A stretch of 58,069 nt of DNA, from the NCBI RefSeq assembly GCF_004102745.1, contig NZ_RLII01000022.1:1-58069 (forward strand), read 5' to 3'. Position 1 is the first letter of the stretch, and every line of letters begins with the position of its first letter. Positions 44,425 through 53,158 of this stretch are shown here, one piece after another. The notes under the pieces are model-generated. The model had not been told where the DNA came from and ran no database searches. It saw only the letters and a list, made by a program, of their open reading frames with translations. Origin of the DNA: Acetivibrio mesophilus. Its GTDB lineage: Bacteria; Bacillota; Clostridia; Acetivibrionales; Acetivibrionaceae. The position numbers were made by a program, and so were the translations under genes.

Positions 44425-46812
44425 ATGAAAGCACCGATAGATTGGCTAAAAGATTATGTTGATATAAATGTAAGCCCTAAGGAATTTGCAGATGCCATGA
44501 CAATGTCAGGCTCTAAGGTTGAAGGAATAGAGGTTCAGGGGGAAGACATCACTAAAGTGGTAGTGGGGAAAATACTGACTATTGAAAAACATCCCGATGC
44601 CGACAAGTTGCAGGTGACAAAGGTGGATGTAGGCAGCGAGGTAATACAGATAGTGACCGGAGCCCAGAACATCAGTGTTGGAGATTATATACCGGTAGCT
44701 CTTGTGGGATCTACCCTTCCGGGAGACAAAAAAATATCAAAAGGAAAGCTAAGGGGAATAGAATCCTACGGTATGATGTGCTCAATAGAGGAGCTGGGCC
44801 TTACCAGTGAGGATTATCCCGATGCGCCGGAGGATGGTATTTATATTCTGCCTAAGGAAGAGGAACTGGGAAAAGATATAAAGGAAGTATTCGGATTGAA
44901 CCACAAGGTCATCGAGTTTGAAATTACGTCCAACAGGCCGGACTGTTTGAGTATTATCGGTCTTGCAAGAGAGGCAGCTGTCACTCTAAAGACAGAGTTT
45001 AAGAAACCCGTTATAGACCTAAAGGAAGAGGGAGACGATGCTGCTCAATATATTTCTGTTGAAGTGAAAGATACGGAGCTTTGTCCGAGGTTTGCGGCAA
45101 GAGTTGTAAAGGATGTCAAGATCGGACCTTCGCCCAAGTGGATGAGGGATAGGCTAAAAGCAGCAGGAGTAAGGCCGATTAATAATATTGTTGATATAAC
45201 AAACTATGTAATGCTGGAATACGGCCAGCCGATGCATGCTTACGACATCAAGGATATAAAGGGAAATAAGATTGTTGTAAGAAGAGCTCATGAGGGGGAG
45301 ACAATTAAGACCCTGGATGACCAGGACAGAGAAATAGATTCCTCAATGCTTGTGATAGCTGATGAAGAAAGAGCAATTGGAGTAGCTGGTGTAATGGGCG
45401 GTGCCAATTCGGAAATCAAAGAAGACACCAGTACGATAGTATTTGAGGCGGCAAACTTCAACGGCACGTCTGTGAGACTTACAGCAAAGAAGCTGGGAAT
45501 GAGGACCGAGGCTTCCGGAAGATTTGAAAAGGGCCTTGATGCTGAAAATGTTGAGGCTGCCATCAACAGAGCTGTTGAGCTTGTAGAAGAACTGGGAATT
45601 GGTACTGTATGCAAGGGTTTGATTGATTGTTATGCCAAAAAGAAAGAGCCTAGGACTATCAATCTAAGGGTCGAGAAAATAAATGATTTCTTAGGTACCA
45701 ATATTCCGAAGGAAGAGATGATTGGTATATTGAAAGCCCTTGAATTTAAAGTTGACGAGAATAATATGACTGTAAAGGTTCCTAGCTTTAGAGAGGATGT
45801 GGAGAGGGAAGCGGATATTGCAGAGGAAATTGCCAGATTCTATGGCTACAACAACATAGAAGCTACGCTCTTATCCGGCAAGGCTGCTACACTGGGAAGG
45901 AAAACCCACAAGCAGATTATTGAGGACCTCATAAAGGAAACAATGATCGCATGCGGACTGTCTGAGGCATTTACCTACTCATTTACCAGTCCGAAGGTGT
46001 TTGACAAATTGAACCTTCCGATGGACAGCGAGCTTCGCAAGGCTATTGTTATTTCCAATCCGCTAGGTGAAGATTACAGCATAATGAGAACGACTACTAT
46101 TCCGGATATGCTTGGGGTAATCAGTACCAATTACAATAGGAGAATAGAAGAGGCGAGACTTTTTGAAATGTCCAGGGTATATATTCCTCAAAGTCTTCCG
46201 TTAAATGAGTTGCCTCATGAAAAACCGGTGCTTACACTGGGAATGTACGGAAAGCTCGACTTCTATGATTTAAAGGGCGTTGCAGAAGAGTTGTTCGCAA
46301 GGCTTGGAATAAAAGATTATGAGATTTCACCAGAGAAAGACAATGCTATTTTCCATCCGGGAAGGACGGCTTCCTTAAGCATTGACGGTGAGTACGCAGG
46401 TATCATAGGGGAAATACATCCCGATGTTGCCGAAAAATTTGAATGTCCCGAGAGGACATACATCGGTGTTATTGAAATTGAAGTGTTGGTGAAAAAAGCT
46501 TCGATGAAATGCCAGTATACGGCTCTTCCGAAGTTCCCGGCCGTTACAAGGGATATAGCAATGCTTGTAAAAGATGAAGTAATGGTTAAACAGATTGAAG
46601 ATGTTATAAAGCAAAGGGCAGGCAAGATACTTGAGAGTATAAAGCTTTTTGATGTTTACAAAGGAAAGCAGGTATCCGAAGGCATGAAGAGTGTGGCCTA
46701 TTCCATAACATTTAGAGCATCCGACAGGACTTTGACCGATGAAGATGTGGGCAAGGCTATGACAAAGATCCTTGACGGACTAAAAAGAAACCTTGGTGCA
46801 GAGCTCAGGTAA
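44425..46812 (+). CDS. pheT: phenylalanyl-tRNA synthetase beta subunit
   Basis: The 795 residues match the bacterial PheT layout: N-terminal EMAP-like tRNA-binding domain (about 40-150, with HPDADKLQVTKVDVG), B3/B4 editing region (about 210-390), B5 domain, catalytic-like core and a C-terminal anticodon-binding ferredoxin-fold domain (FPAVTRDIAMLV and onward, about 700-795). It edits mischarged Tyr-tRNA-Phe and supports the alpha subunit. AAAGGAG precedes the ATG. Confidence 0.97.
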   Translation: MKAPIDWLKDYVDINVSPKEFADAMTMSGSKVEGIEVQGEDITKVVVGKILTIEKHPDADKLQVTKVDVGSEVIQIVTGAQNISVGDYIPVALVGSTLPGDKKISKGKLRGIESYGMMCSIEELGLTSEDYPDAPEDGIYILPKEEELGKDIKEVFGLNHKVIEFEITSNRPDCLSIIGLAREAAVTLKTEFKKPVIDLKEEGDDAAQYISVEVKDTELCPRFAARVVKDVKIGPSPKWMRDRLKAAGVRPINNIVDITNYVMLEYGQPMHAYDIKDIKGNKIVVRRAHEGETIKTLDDQDREIDSSMLVIADEERAIGVAGVMGGANSEIKEDTSTIVFEAANFNGTSVRLTAKKLGMRTEASGRFEKGLDAENVEAAINRAVELVEELGIGTVCKGLIDCYAKKKEPRTINLRVEKINDFLGTNIPKEEMIGILKALEFKVDENNMTVKVPSFREDVEREADIAEEIARFYGYNNIEATLLSGKAATLGRKTHKQIIEDLIKETMIACGLSEAFTYSFTSPKVFDKLNLPMDSELRKAIVISNPLGEDYSIMRTTTIPDMLGVISTNYNRRIEEARLFEMSRVYIPQSLPLNELPHEKPVLTLGMYGKLDFYDLKGVAEELFARLGIKDYEISPEKDNAIFHPGRTASLSIDGEYAGIIGEIHPDVAEKFECPERTYIGVIEIEVLVKKASMKCQYTALPKFPAVTRDIAMLVKDEVMVKQIEDVIKQRAGKILESIKLFDVYKGKQVSEGMKSVAYSITFRASDRTLTDEDVGKAMTKILDGLKRNLGAELR

Positions 46813-46828
46813 TCAGGCTTATTAATAT

Positions 46829-46866
46829 AGCCGGAGAAGAGTAATGGGCTTACTTTTCTCCGGCTC
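46829..46866 (+). terminator. hairpin terminator after pheT
   Basis: AGCCGGAGAA(G)AGTAA pairs with TTACT(T)TTCTCCGGCT over 16 positions with one G-U pair. The downstream tail is not T-rich, so termination may be weak. Confidence 0.65.
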
Positions 46867-46923
46867 TTATCAGCCTTTCGGAGTGAAATGATGATCTGTA
46901 CTGTATGATGAGTCAATCGAAGT

Positions 46924-47145
46924 TTATTTCAATTGGTTTTCAGCCATTTGAATCATTCTTTTGACCATTTGTCCGCCGATGGGGCCGCCTTGTAATCCAT
47001 TTATTCTTGAAGGTACATCACCTTTGTAATGATCGTTGTTTTCTTTAACATACTGCAAATGACCGATTTCCTTAGCACATTCCATTTTAAAACGAGTTAA
47101 AGCATCTCTGCTTTCTGGAACCAAAGGAGTATTTCTTTTTGCCAT
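46924..47145 (-). CDS. alpha/beta-type small acid-soluble spore protein
   Basis: A 73-residue SASP that coats and protects DNA in spores. The N-terminal MAKRNTPLVPESRDALTRFK, the ECAKEIG segment near the germination-protease site, and the C-terminal GGPIGGQMVKRMIQMAEN block are characteristic. The ATG at 47145 follows AAGGTGG; the longer frame upstream has no ribosome site and a non-family sequence. Expression is expected in the forespore from a sigma-G promoter, which I could not place confidently. Confidence 0.92.
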   Translation of the reverse strand: MAKRNTPLVPESRDALTRFKMECAKEIGHLQYVKENNDHYKGDVPSRINGLQGGPIGGQMVKRMIQMAENQLK

Positions 47146-47308
47146 GCTATTCACCACCTTGTCTATTTTGTATGTATTTAGTTTATACATTTTGCAAAGG
47201 ATTAACACGGTAATTTTAAGCTTGATTTCGTATTAAGATGCAGATAGCCCATATTTTGTGCCAATTGCATTATTATTTAAAAGCTTAGTTTTAAGCTTTA
47301 AGTAGCTG

Positions 47309-47334
47309 AAAATTTACATCTAAAATTTACATCT
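47309..47334. repeat. tandem 13-bp repeat upstream of pgi
   Basis: AAAATTTACATCT occurs twice head to tail (47309-47321 and 47322-47334) in the 460-base gap between the SASP gene and pgi. Function is unknown. Confidence 0.6.
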
Positions 47335-47455
47335 AAAGCATTAAGATATGAGTAGTGGGATTGATACCCTAAAAACGTAATTTGATGAAATGAAAATTCA
47401 TGCTCTAAGGTATAAATTATACGGTTTGGTGTATTATATCATTTAGACAATGAGG

Positions 47456-47484
47456 CCTAATATAGGCTTATAGACTATATTAGG
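47456..47484. promoter_or_regulatory. inverted repeat upstream of the pgi promoter
   Basis: CCTAATATAG (47456-47465) and CTATATTAGG (47475-47484) are perfect inverted copies separated by 9 bases, ending 24 bases before the predicted -35. This could be an activator or repressor site. Confidence 0.5.
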
Positions 47485-47507
47485 GTTGGAAAAATTAGAA
47501 TATTCTA

Positions 47508-47536
47508 TTGCGTTAAGATTAATCATTTGTTAATAT
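47508..47536 (+). promoter_or_regulatory. pgi promoter
   Basis: TTGCGT (47508-47513), a 17-base spacer and TAATAT (47531-47536), about 73 bases ahead of the start codon. Confidence 0.5.
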
Positions 47537-47608
47537 AAAAACAAAGTTGTTGAAAAGCTTATCAGACTTATGTTTGATCAATAAAAATTATATGCTGGAG
47601 GTTTAACG

Positions 47609-48955
47609 ATGGAAAGAATAAAATTCGACTATTCAAAAGCAGCGGCTTTTGTAAATGAAAATGAAATTGCGTATTTGGAAAGCTTTGTGAAGTCTGCACA
47701 TGAAATGCTCCATAATAAGACTGGAGCAGGAAATGACTTTGTAGGCTGGGTAGATCTTCCTGTAAATTATGATAAGGAAGAATTTTCGAGAATTAAGGCG
47801 GCAGCAGAAAAGATAAAATCTGATTCCCAGGCATTGATTGTAATTGGAATCGGAGGCTCATATTTAGGGGCAAAGGCAGCAATAGATATGCTTTCTCACT
47901 CATTCCATAATCTTTTGCCCGAATCAAAGAGAACTGCCCCTGAAATATATTTCGTAGGAAACAATATTAGCTCTACATACATTGCTGATTTGATGGAAGT
48001 AATAGAAGGCAAGGACATTTCGGTAAACGTAATATCAAAGTCCGGTACTACAACAGAGCCTGCCATTGCATTCAGAATCTTTAAAGAGTACATGGAAAAC
48101 AAATACGGAAAAGATGGAGCAAGGAGCAGAATATACGCTACTACCGACAAGGAAAGGGGAGCTCTAAAGAAGCTGGCAACAGAAGAAGGGTATGAAACTT
48201 TCGTAGTTCCGGATGATATCGGAGGAAGATTCTCTGTTTTGACAGCAGTAGGCTTGCTTCCTATTGCAGTATCCGGAGCCGATATCGACAGCATGATGAA
48301 AGGAGCAGCTGATGCCCGTGAGCTTTATAGCAATCCGAATCTGATGGAAAACGACTGCTATAAGTATGCGGCTGTAAGGAATGCTCTCTACAGAAAAAAC
48401 AAGACAATCGAAATAATGGTTAACTATGAGCCTTCACTTCATTATTTCACAGAATGGTGGAAGCAGCTCTATGGAGAAAGTGAAGGAAAAGATCAAAAAG
48501 GCATATTCCCGGCTGGGGTTGACTTTACAACAGATCTTCATTCCATGGGACAATATGTACAGGATGGACTCAGAAACATATTTGAGACTGTAATCAAAAT
48601 CGAAAAGCCTAGAAAAAATATCGTTATAAAGGAAGATAAGGATAATCTTGACGGATTAAACTTTGTTGCCGGTAAAGATATAGACTATGTAAATAAGAAA
48701 GCAATGGAAGGAACAATGCTTGCGCATACCGACGGCGGAGTTCCAAATCTTGTAGTAACTGTACCCGAGCTTACTTCCTATTACTTTGGAAATATGGTAT
48801 ACTTCTTTGAAAAAGCATGCGGTATCAGTGGATACCTCCTTGGGGTAAATCCTTTTGACCAACCGGGAGTTGAAGCCTACAAGAAAAATATGTTTGCGCT
48901 TTTGGGAAAACCGGGCTACGAAGATGAGAAAAAGAAGCTTGAAGAGCGTTTATAA
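47609..48955 (+). CDS. pgi: glucose-6-phosphate isomerase
   Basis: Interconverts glucose-6-phosphate and fructose-6-phosphate in glycolysis. At 448 residues it is the short Firmicute form. Visible are the SIS-fold [14 protein letters not shown] (about 73-86), the phosphate-binding [12 protein letters not shown] (about 145-156), the catalytic-Glu region [11 protein letters not shown] and the C-terminal [11 protein letters not shown] signature with the catalytic Lys. GGAGGT precedes the ATG. It is monocistronic. Confidence 0.97.
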   Translation: MERIKFDYSKAAAFVNENEIAYLESFVKSAHEMLHNKTGAGNDFVGWVDLPVNYDKEEFSRIKAAAEKIKSDSQALIVIGIGGSYLGAKAAIDMLSHSFHNLLPESKRTAPEIYFVGNNISSTYIADLMEVIEGKDISVNVISKSGTTTEPAIAFRIFKEYMENKYGKDGARSRIYATTDKERGALKKLATEEGYETFVVPDDIGGRFSVLTAVGLLPIAVSGADIDSMMKGAADARELYSNPNLMENDCYKYAAVRNALYRKNKTIEIMVNYEPSLHYFTEWWKQLYGESEGKDQKGIFPAGVDFTTDLHSMGQYVQDGLRNIFETVIKIEKPRKNIVIKEDKDNLDGLNFVAGKDIDYVNKKAMEGTMLAHTDGGVPNLVVTVPELTSYYFGNMVYFFEKACGISGYLLGVNPFDQPGVEAYKKNMFALLGKPGYEDEKKKLEERL

Positions 48956-48961
48956 TGCATA

Positions 48962-49000
48962 AAATTAAGGAGTCGGAGAGTTTCTCTGACTCCTTAATTT
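48962..49000. terminator. bidirectional terminator between pgi and the phosphoesterase gene
   Basis: AAATTAAGGAGTCGGAGA (48962-48979) pairs with its inverted copy ending at 49000 (18 pairs, one G-U) around a three-base loop. It touches the stop codon of the convergent gene. Confidence 0.88.
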
Positions 49001-49805
49001 ATGGCAGATATAATACAGATATCTCCGGCGGTGAAAAAAGTCTTAAGGGAAAGCATACATTCCCAAGACCACTGTTAATATTTAAATTAATATTTTTAAA
49101 CCTATGAGCACCTTTTGTCATGCCCATTTTAGCAAGTTTTTCGTGGCGTAGAAGCTTAAATTCAAGATTGAAAGGTGCCCATATCTGCCCACCGTGAAAA
49201 TGACCGCATAGAAGATAATCCACACTTCCCACGGGTATTTGAAATATAATATCGGGGTTATGGGATATGGCTATATTGGTGCAGCCCTTTGTGTTGCAAC
49301 TGCTAAGGGCCTTTTCAACATCGTACCTTTTTGACCTCAGATCTTCAATTCCAATAATATTGTACTTTCGATTGCCTTTTTCTATACAGACGGAGCTATT
49401 GAGAGGCACCGATACACCTTTGCTCTCTATTAGCTTTCTAAATTCCTGTATTGATACCTCATCGTTGTTTAGCGCATTATAATCATGGTTGCCAAAGCAA
49501 AGGCAAATTTCATAATCTCCTCTGATGTCCTCGAGGAACTCTATAAATGCCGGTATATGCTTTGGGTTATCTATATAGTCCCCCGTAAGTATAACAAGAT
49601 CGGGTCTTTCGGATTCCAATACCTTTACCACCTTGTTTATATCCACATTTAAGAACTTCATGTGCAGGTCTGAAAGATGTATAACCTTAAGAGGATTCTT
49701 TTTTTTGGTGAAATAGACTCTGCTGACTTTTAGTCTTGTAGTCTCATAACGCATATAAACAAGGGCCAGAATCAATACTAATAAAATAAAATATATAGTA
49801 GTCAT
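48999..49805 (-). CDS. membrane-anchored metallophosphoesterase (YkuE-like)
   Basis: A 268-residue calcineurin-like phosphoesterase with a single N-terminal membrane helix (about 3-20). All metal-binding motifs are present: SDLH (45-48), GDYID (75-79), GNHD (105-108), SHNPD and GHFHGGQIW. Homologues with this architecture hydrolyse UDP-diacylglucosamine-like lipids or other phosphodiesters; the substrate here cannot be told. It converges with pgi and appears monocistronic. Confidence 0.9.
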   Translation of the reverse strand: MTTIYFILLVLILALVYMRYETTRLKVSRVYFTKKKNPLKVIHLSDLHMKFLNVDINKVVKVLESERPDLVILTGDYIDNPKHIPAFIEFLEDIRGDYEICLCFGNHDYNALNNDEVSIQEFRKLIESKGVSVPLNSSVCIEKGNRKYNIIGIEDLRSKRYDVEKALSSCNTKGCTNIAISHNPDIIFQIPVGSVDYLLCGHFHGGQIWAPFNLEFKLLRHEKLAKMGMTKGAHRFKNINLNINSGLGNVCFPLRLFSPPEISVLYLP

Positions 49806-50046
49806 TTTTTACCTTTCCATATTTCTGTTTTATATTATTATTTTTATGCTTTTTGTATTTGATTTTTGATTGATTATTGTCTACCCAAATAATATATCAG
49901 TAAATTTGAATTGCATCAATGAGTTTTTAAATTGCTAAAGTATCTGAGAGATCTAAAAGCAGTTGATTGTAAGGGTTTTAGCAATATTAACCTCTGGATT
50001 TTAGATAAGGAGGGATTGTATAATTTTATTATGGGGGGTGCTCAAT

Positions 50047-50208
50047 ATGTTCAATTTAAACAATGACTATGACCTGCAGCCTAGGACGTATTCCATTAAG
50101 AGCTACCGAAGGAGAGAATCCACGGTAGGCAAGAAGGTAGCTAAGTTTTTTGTGGGTCTTATTATACTAATGGTTTTAGCTATAGTAGCGTTCCTTCTTT
50201 TTTATTAA
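50047..50208 (+). CDS. 53-residue single-pass membrane protein
   Basis: A short gene with an ATG behind a strong GGGGGGTG site. The first 32 residues are polar and basic (including RRRES), and residues about 33-53 form one hydrophobic helix ending at the C-terminus. This gives a cytosolic basic head with a tail anchor. No family was recognised. It precedes the tRNA-Leu promoter and is probably its own unit. Confidence 0.7.
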   Translation: MFNLNNDYDLQPRTYSIKSYRRRESTVGKKVAKFFVGLIILMVLAIVAFLLFY

Positions 50209-50267
50209 TTAGCGAAAGATATATTAATTATGCGAAAAGTTTTAAAATTTAAAATTTAAAATTTCTA

Positions 50268-50296
50268 TTGACAAATGACTAGAACGCAAGTATAAT
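50268..50296 (+). promoter_or_regulatory. consensus promoter of tRNA-Leu
   Basis: TTGACA (50268-50273), exactly 17 bases, TATAAT (50291-50296), 25 bases before the tRNA. Confidence 0.9.
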
Positions 50297-50320
50297 ATCT
50301 TTTGTCGCGTGATATTATTT

Positions 50321-50404
50321 GCGGACGTGGCGGAATTGGCAGACGCGCTAGACTTAGGATCTAGTGTCACCGACGTGGGGGTTCAAGTCCCTTCGTCCGC
50401 ACCA
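50321..50404 (+). tRNA. tRNA-Leu (anticodon TAG)
   Basis: An 84-base type II cloverleaf with a variable arm. The acceptor GCGGACG pairs with CGTCCGC; CTAGA/TCTAG encloses the loop CTTAGGA with anticodon TAG at 50355-50357. CCA is encoded. Confidence 0.97.
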
Positions 50405-50405
50405 C

Positions 50406-50446
50406 AAGGTTTGAGAGAATTTTATTAATTTTCTCAAACCTTTTTT
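50406..50446 (+). terminator. terminator of tRNA-Leu
   Basis: AAGGTTTGAGA (50406-50416) pairs with TCTCAAACCTT ending at 50442, followed by TTTT. Confidence 0.9.
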
Positions 50447-50452
50447 CAACCA

Positions 50453-50474
50453 AATTTCTAACGAATTTCTAACG
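50453..50474. repeat. tandem 11-bp AATTTCTAACG repeat beside tRNA-Leu
   Basis: AATTTCTAACG occurs at 50453-50463 and again at 50464-50474. The position directly after the tRNA terminator and the 11-base period parallel the repeat next to tRNA-Arg. Confidence 0.5.
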
Positions 50475-50564
50475 CTTTAAAAATCTTCTGGTGGAATGCT
50501 CTAATTTTATCAAGTTGAGCAATATATAAAGAAAGTGAATTAATATGAATAGGTATTATGTCTA

Positions 50565-51038
50565 TTATGGGTGATATTTACCGGTAAATTCGTGTACAAT
50601 AATTTTAAACACTAAAACACTGTCTACCATTCTATCATCAAATGAAAAATCCTTTTTGGTCTGATGTCTCATCAATGCAGATAGGGCAGTTTTCTTTTCT
50701 TCAACTTCATCAATAAAGACAACCTTACCGTTTCCAATAATGCTTTTAAATGAATACGAATATTGGCAGGCTAAATCTCCTGTAATAAGGCGGTGTTCAC
50801 AATCCATTTCAAAACATACAACGCTGTTTTCTTTTAATGCTTGGATTTTTCTTCCTTCTTTTGCACTATGGAAAAATAGCACTAGTTGATTATTTTCATA
50901 AGTATAGCCAAAATTCATTGGCACAATATAAAGGCCGGCATTATCCTGCATACCAATCCTACAGACCTTACATTGGTCAATAATTTGAATTAGCTCGTTT
51001 GTTTCTGTAACTTCTCTGTCTTTTCTTCTCAATTTCAT
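50565..51038 (-). CDS. pyridoxamine 5'-phosphate oxidase-like flavin-binding protein
   Basis: A 157-residue split-barrel protein of the NimA/PPOX-like group. The N-terminal KLRRKDREVT and the strands YIVPMNFGYTYENNQLVLFFHSA and VVCFEMDCEH are typical; such proteins bind FMN or haem and include nitroimidazole reductases. Two adjacent ATGs (51041, 51038) follow AAGGGAG; the second has better spacing. Substrate unknown. Confidence 0.82.
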   Translation of the reverse strand: MKLRRKDREVTETNELIQIIDQCKVCRIGMQDNAGLYIVPMNFGYTYENNQLVLFFHSAKEGRKIQALKENSVVCFEMDCEHRLITGDLACQYSYSFKSIIGNGKVVFIDEVEEKKTALSALMRHQTKKDFSFDDRMVDSVLVFKIIVHEFTGKYHP

Positions 51039-51070
51039 CATACTCCCTTAAATATGTAGCTTCATATATC

Positions 51071-51649
51071 TTATTGGCCGTGTTTAAATATCTTTTTTAG
51101 GATTCTCCCGAAGGCATTTGGATAATCACCTGTTAATGCCCTGCAAATGTTTTCTCTATAGTCAACATCTTTTTCTTTAAGCTCAATAATTTTTTTTGGA
51201 ATGTTCACATTAAGGTATACTTCAGCGTATGAGTCTTTCTCAAATGAATCCTCATAGAAAAGCTTAAACTTAAGGTCCTCAAAAGGAAAATTTTTTGGAT
51301 TGCCACCAAGGACAAAGCTTGTAAATTTCAATTCTTTTACCATGGTATTCTTTTTTGCTTTTTGATTATAAAGCTTAGCTAAAGCTTGTACAAATTTATC
51401 TGATACTATTCCCATCGATCTTAGGGATACTCCTCCTTTGCAAAAAGCTGTGTTATCAATGGTGTTACCTTTTATACCTGGTACCATATCGGATTTAAAC
51501 ACTGCTTCAAACCCTACAGTTTCTTCTTCAAAAAGACCTATCGCTCTAACAATTTGATTTTGATTTTCGTCCTGGAAATATTCCTCAATACTGAATTCTA
51601 AATCTTGAAATCCTTCTTCTGTATTTGCATTTATTTGCTTATATTTCAT
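51071..51649 (-). CDS. hypothetical protein, 192 residues
   Basis: A soluble, mostly acidic protein beginning MKYKQINANTEEGFQDLEFS and ending in a basic FGRILKKIFKHGQ. Alternating beta-rich segments such as FEAVFKSDMVPGIKG and LKFTSFVLGGNPKNF are visible, with no signal peptide or membrane helix. I do not recognise the family. The ATG at 51649 is preceded by GGGGGT at good spacing; the longer frame starts with TTG and lacks a site. It is 32 bases upstream of the flavin-binding protein gene on the same strand, so the two are probably an operon. Confidence 0.7.
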   Translation of the reverse strand: MKYKQINANTEEGFQDLEFSIEEYFQDENQNQIVRAIGLFEEETVGFEAVFKSDMVPGIKGNTIDNTAFCKGGVSLRSMGIVSDKFVQALAKLYNQKAKKNTMVKELKFTSFVLGGNPKNFPFEDLKFKLFYEDSFEKDSYAEVYLNVNIPKKIIELKEKDVDYRENICRALTGDYPNAFGRILKKIFKHGQ

Positions 51650-52023
51650 TATAAAATACCCCCGCAAACTGTGCTTATTATATCATTTATAGCTAACATA
51701 CCGAAATGGCACGGACTTGGCAAAATGTGTAGTCCAATTATTAATATTGATTATATATGTCGTTTAATATCCTGACTCATAGGTATTTTTAAGCTATATG
51801 TATATAGTATAAACCAATCTTTCTTCAAATGAAAGAAAGGATTATTCTTTTTTCCAAGAATGCACTTCAACTGACATACTATGTGAGTTTGTCTTTGAGG
51901 ATTACGTATAATGATACCAGAAATTAAGACAGACAAGACAGCAAAAATAAGTTAAAATGGAAATAATGATACCTATCGTTCTTTGAGTGACGGAGGAATT
52001 TTCTTTTTTAAGAATTAGGGAAA

Positions 52024-52057
52024 AGAGCTGGAAGATTAGATTTTTTGGAGTTCAGCT
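52024..52057. repeat. 10-bp hairpin of unknown role
   Basis: AGAGCTGGAA (52024-52033) is perfectly inverted as TTCCAGCTCT (52048-52057). No T-tract follows. It lies in the long gap 51668-52143, where I see no gene. Confidence 0.5.
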
Positions 52058-52143
52058 TTCCAGCTCTGAATTGGTTTGAATGGGATGAAGCCCGTAGCGT
52101 TATATGGATTATTCTATTATGGTAAATTATGGAATTAAGGAAT

Positions 52144-52172
52144 TTGACACAACTTACTTCATATGTTAAAAT
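52144..52172 (+). promoter_or_regulatory. promoter of the riboswitch-ABC transporter transcript
   Basis: TTGACA (52144-52149), exactly 17 bases, TAAAAT (52167-52172). Transcription should start about 52179, immediately before the aptamer. Confidence 0.85.
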
Positions 52173-52181
52173 ATGATTAAT

Positions 52182-52350
52182 CTTTGAGGGAGTAGTCAGC
52201 GCGAAAGCGTGGCAAGCCAACACACTGGTTGATGAAAATCATAAACCTGGTTTTGCATTAAATGATGAGACTCGAGTATAGCGTTGCTGTACCCGAACTC
52301 ATAAATATAGGATATTTATTAACGGATACAGCGACGTATCCGTTTTTTTT
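52182..52350 (+). promoter_or_regulatory. yybP-ykoY-type (manganese) riboswitch with terminator
   Basis: The conserved front GAGGGAGTAG (52186-52195) and back TGAGACTCGAG (52266-52276) blocks and the CACACTGG and ACCTGGTTTTG segments fit the yybP-ykoY aptamer, which senses Mn2+. TTGAG/CTCGA closes the base helix. The terminator is AACGGATAC (52321-52329) with GTATCCGTT (52336-52344) and a T run. CGTTGCTGTA (52282-52291) can pair instead with TACAGCGACG (52327-52336), a full antiterminator. The expression platform is directly visible; the ligand is inferred from the family. Confidence 0.78.
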
Positions 52351-52355
52351 ATTTG

Positions 52356-52385
52356 GCCTCTTGGAATGAAATGAAAGAGGCAAAA
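52356..52385 (+). repeat. post-terminator hairpin repeat, copy 2
   Basis: GCCTCTT (52356-52362), loop GGAATGAAATGA, AAGAGGC (52375-52381) and trailing AAAA. This matches copy 1 at 7139-7168 with a single base change in the loop. It starts 6 bases after the riboswitch terminator T run, inside the transporter leader. Confidence 0.6.
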
Positions 52386-52447
52386 GCGAAGGGACTCGAT
52401 ATCCTGAGCTTTTATTTTTCTGACACGACCGAAAAGGAGGAGATTGC

Positions 52448-53146
52448 ATGAAAATTAAAGTGAATGATGTTCACAAATTCTACGGAAATGGAGATTCTAG
52501 AGTTGAAGTGTTGCGGGGAATAAACTGTGAGATTCAGGACGGAGAAATATGTGTGTTGCTAGGTCCGTCCGGTTCGGGCAAATCCACGCTTCTTAATATC
52601 ATCGGAGGCATCGAAATGGCAGACGCCGGTTGTATCGACATTGGGGAAGATTGCACGAAACGCATGAATGAAAAAGAACTTACCCTCTATCGAAGAAACC
52701 ATTTGGGATTTGTCTTCCAGTTTTATAACCTGGTTCCGAACCTTACACTGAAAGAGAATATTGAGGTATGTGCATACCTAAGTAAGAATCCTCTGGAAAT
52801 TGATGAATTATTAAGAACTCTCGGACTGTACGACCATAAGGATAAATTGCCGTCTCAATTGTCCGGCGGACAGCAGCAACGCTGTGCTATTGGAAGAGCC
52901 TTGGTCAAGAACCCGTCCCTTCTTCTGTGTGATGAACCAACCGGAGCCCTTGATTATCAAACATCAAAAGAAATATTAAGCCTCATAGAGCAGGTAAATA
53001 GAAAATACCGTAATACAATTATTATTGTAACCCATAATGATGCAATTAAAAACATAGCCAACCATGTGCTAAAGATGCGAGATGGCATGATTGTCTCTGA
53101 CTATGTCAATGAGAATCCGATATCGGCCAGCCAATTAGAGTGGTAG
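52448..53146 (+). CDS. ABC transporter ATP-binding protein (MacB/LolD type)
   Basis: A 232-residue ATPase with Walker A GPSGSGKST (39-47), Q-loop VFQFYNL, signature LSGGQQQR (about 139-146), Walker B LLLCDEPTGALD (about 159-170) and an H-loop in IIVTHND. The closest types are the LolD/MacB/YxdL ATPases that pair with FtsX-like permeases, as here. AAAAGGAGGA precedes the ATG. The permease starts 12 bases after its stop. The upstream riboswitch should control both. Confidence 0.92.
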   Translation: MKIKVNDVHKFYGNGDSRVEVLRGINCEIQDGEICVLLGPSGSGKSTLLNIIGGIEMADAGCIDIGEDCTKRMNEKELTLYRRNHLGFVFQFYNLVPNLTLKENIEVCAYLSKNPLEIDELLRTLGLYDHKDKLPSQLSGGQQQRCAIGRALVKNPSLLLCDEPTGALDYQTSKEILSLIEQVNRKYRNTIIIVTHNDAIKNIANHVLKMRDGMIVSDYVNENPISASQLEW

Positions 53147-53158
53147 GGGGTGACTAAT

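Noticed and set aside
50463-50563. minus-strand frame ending KALEIR next to tRNA-Leu, as an integrase tail
   Set aside because: It is protein-like but too short, lacks a start and shows no recombinase motif, so it was not listed.
51751-51936. 61-residue minus-strand frame in the long gap
   Set aside because: No ribosome site or recognisable motif; composition fits translated A+T-rich spacer.
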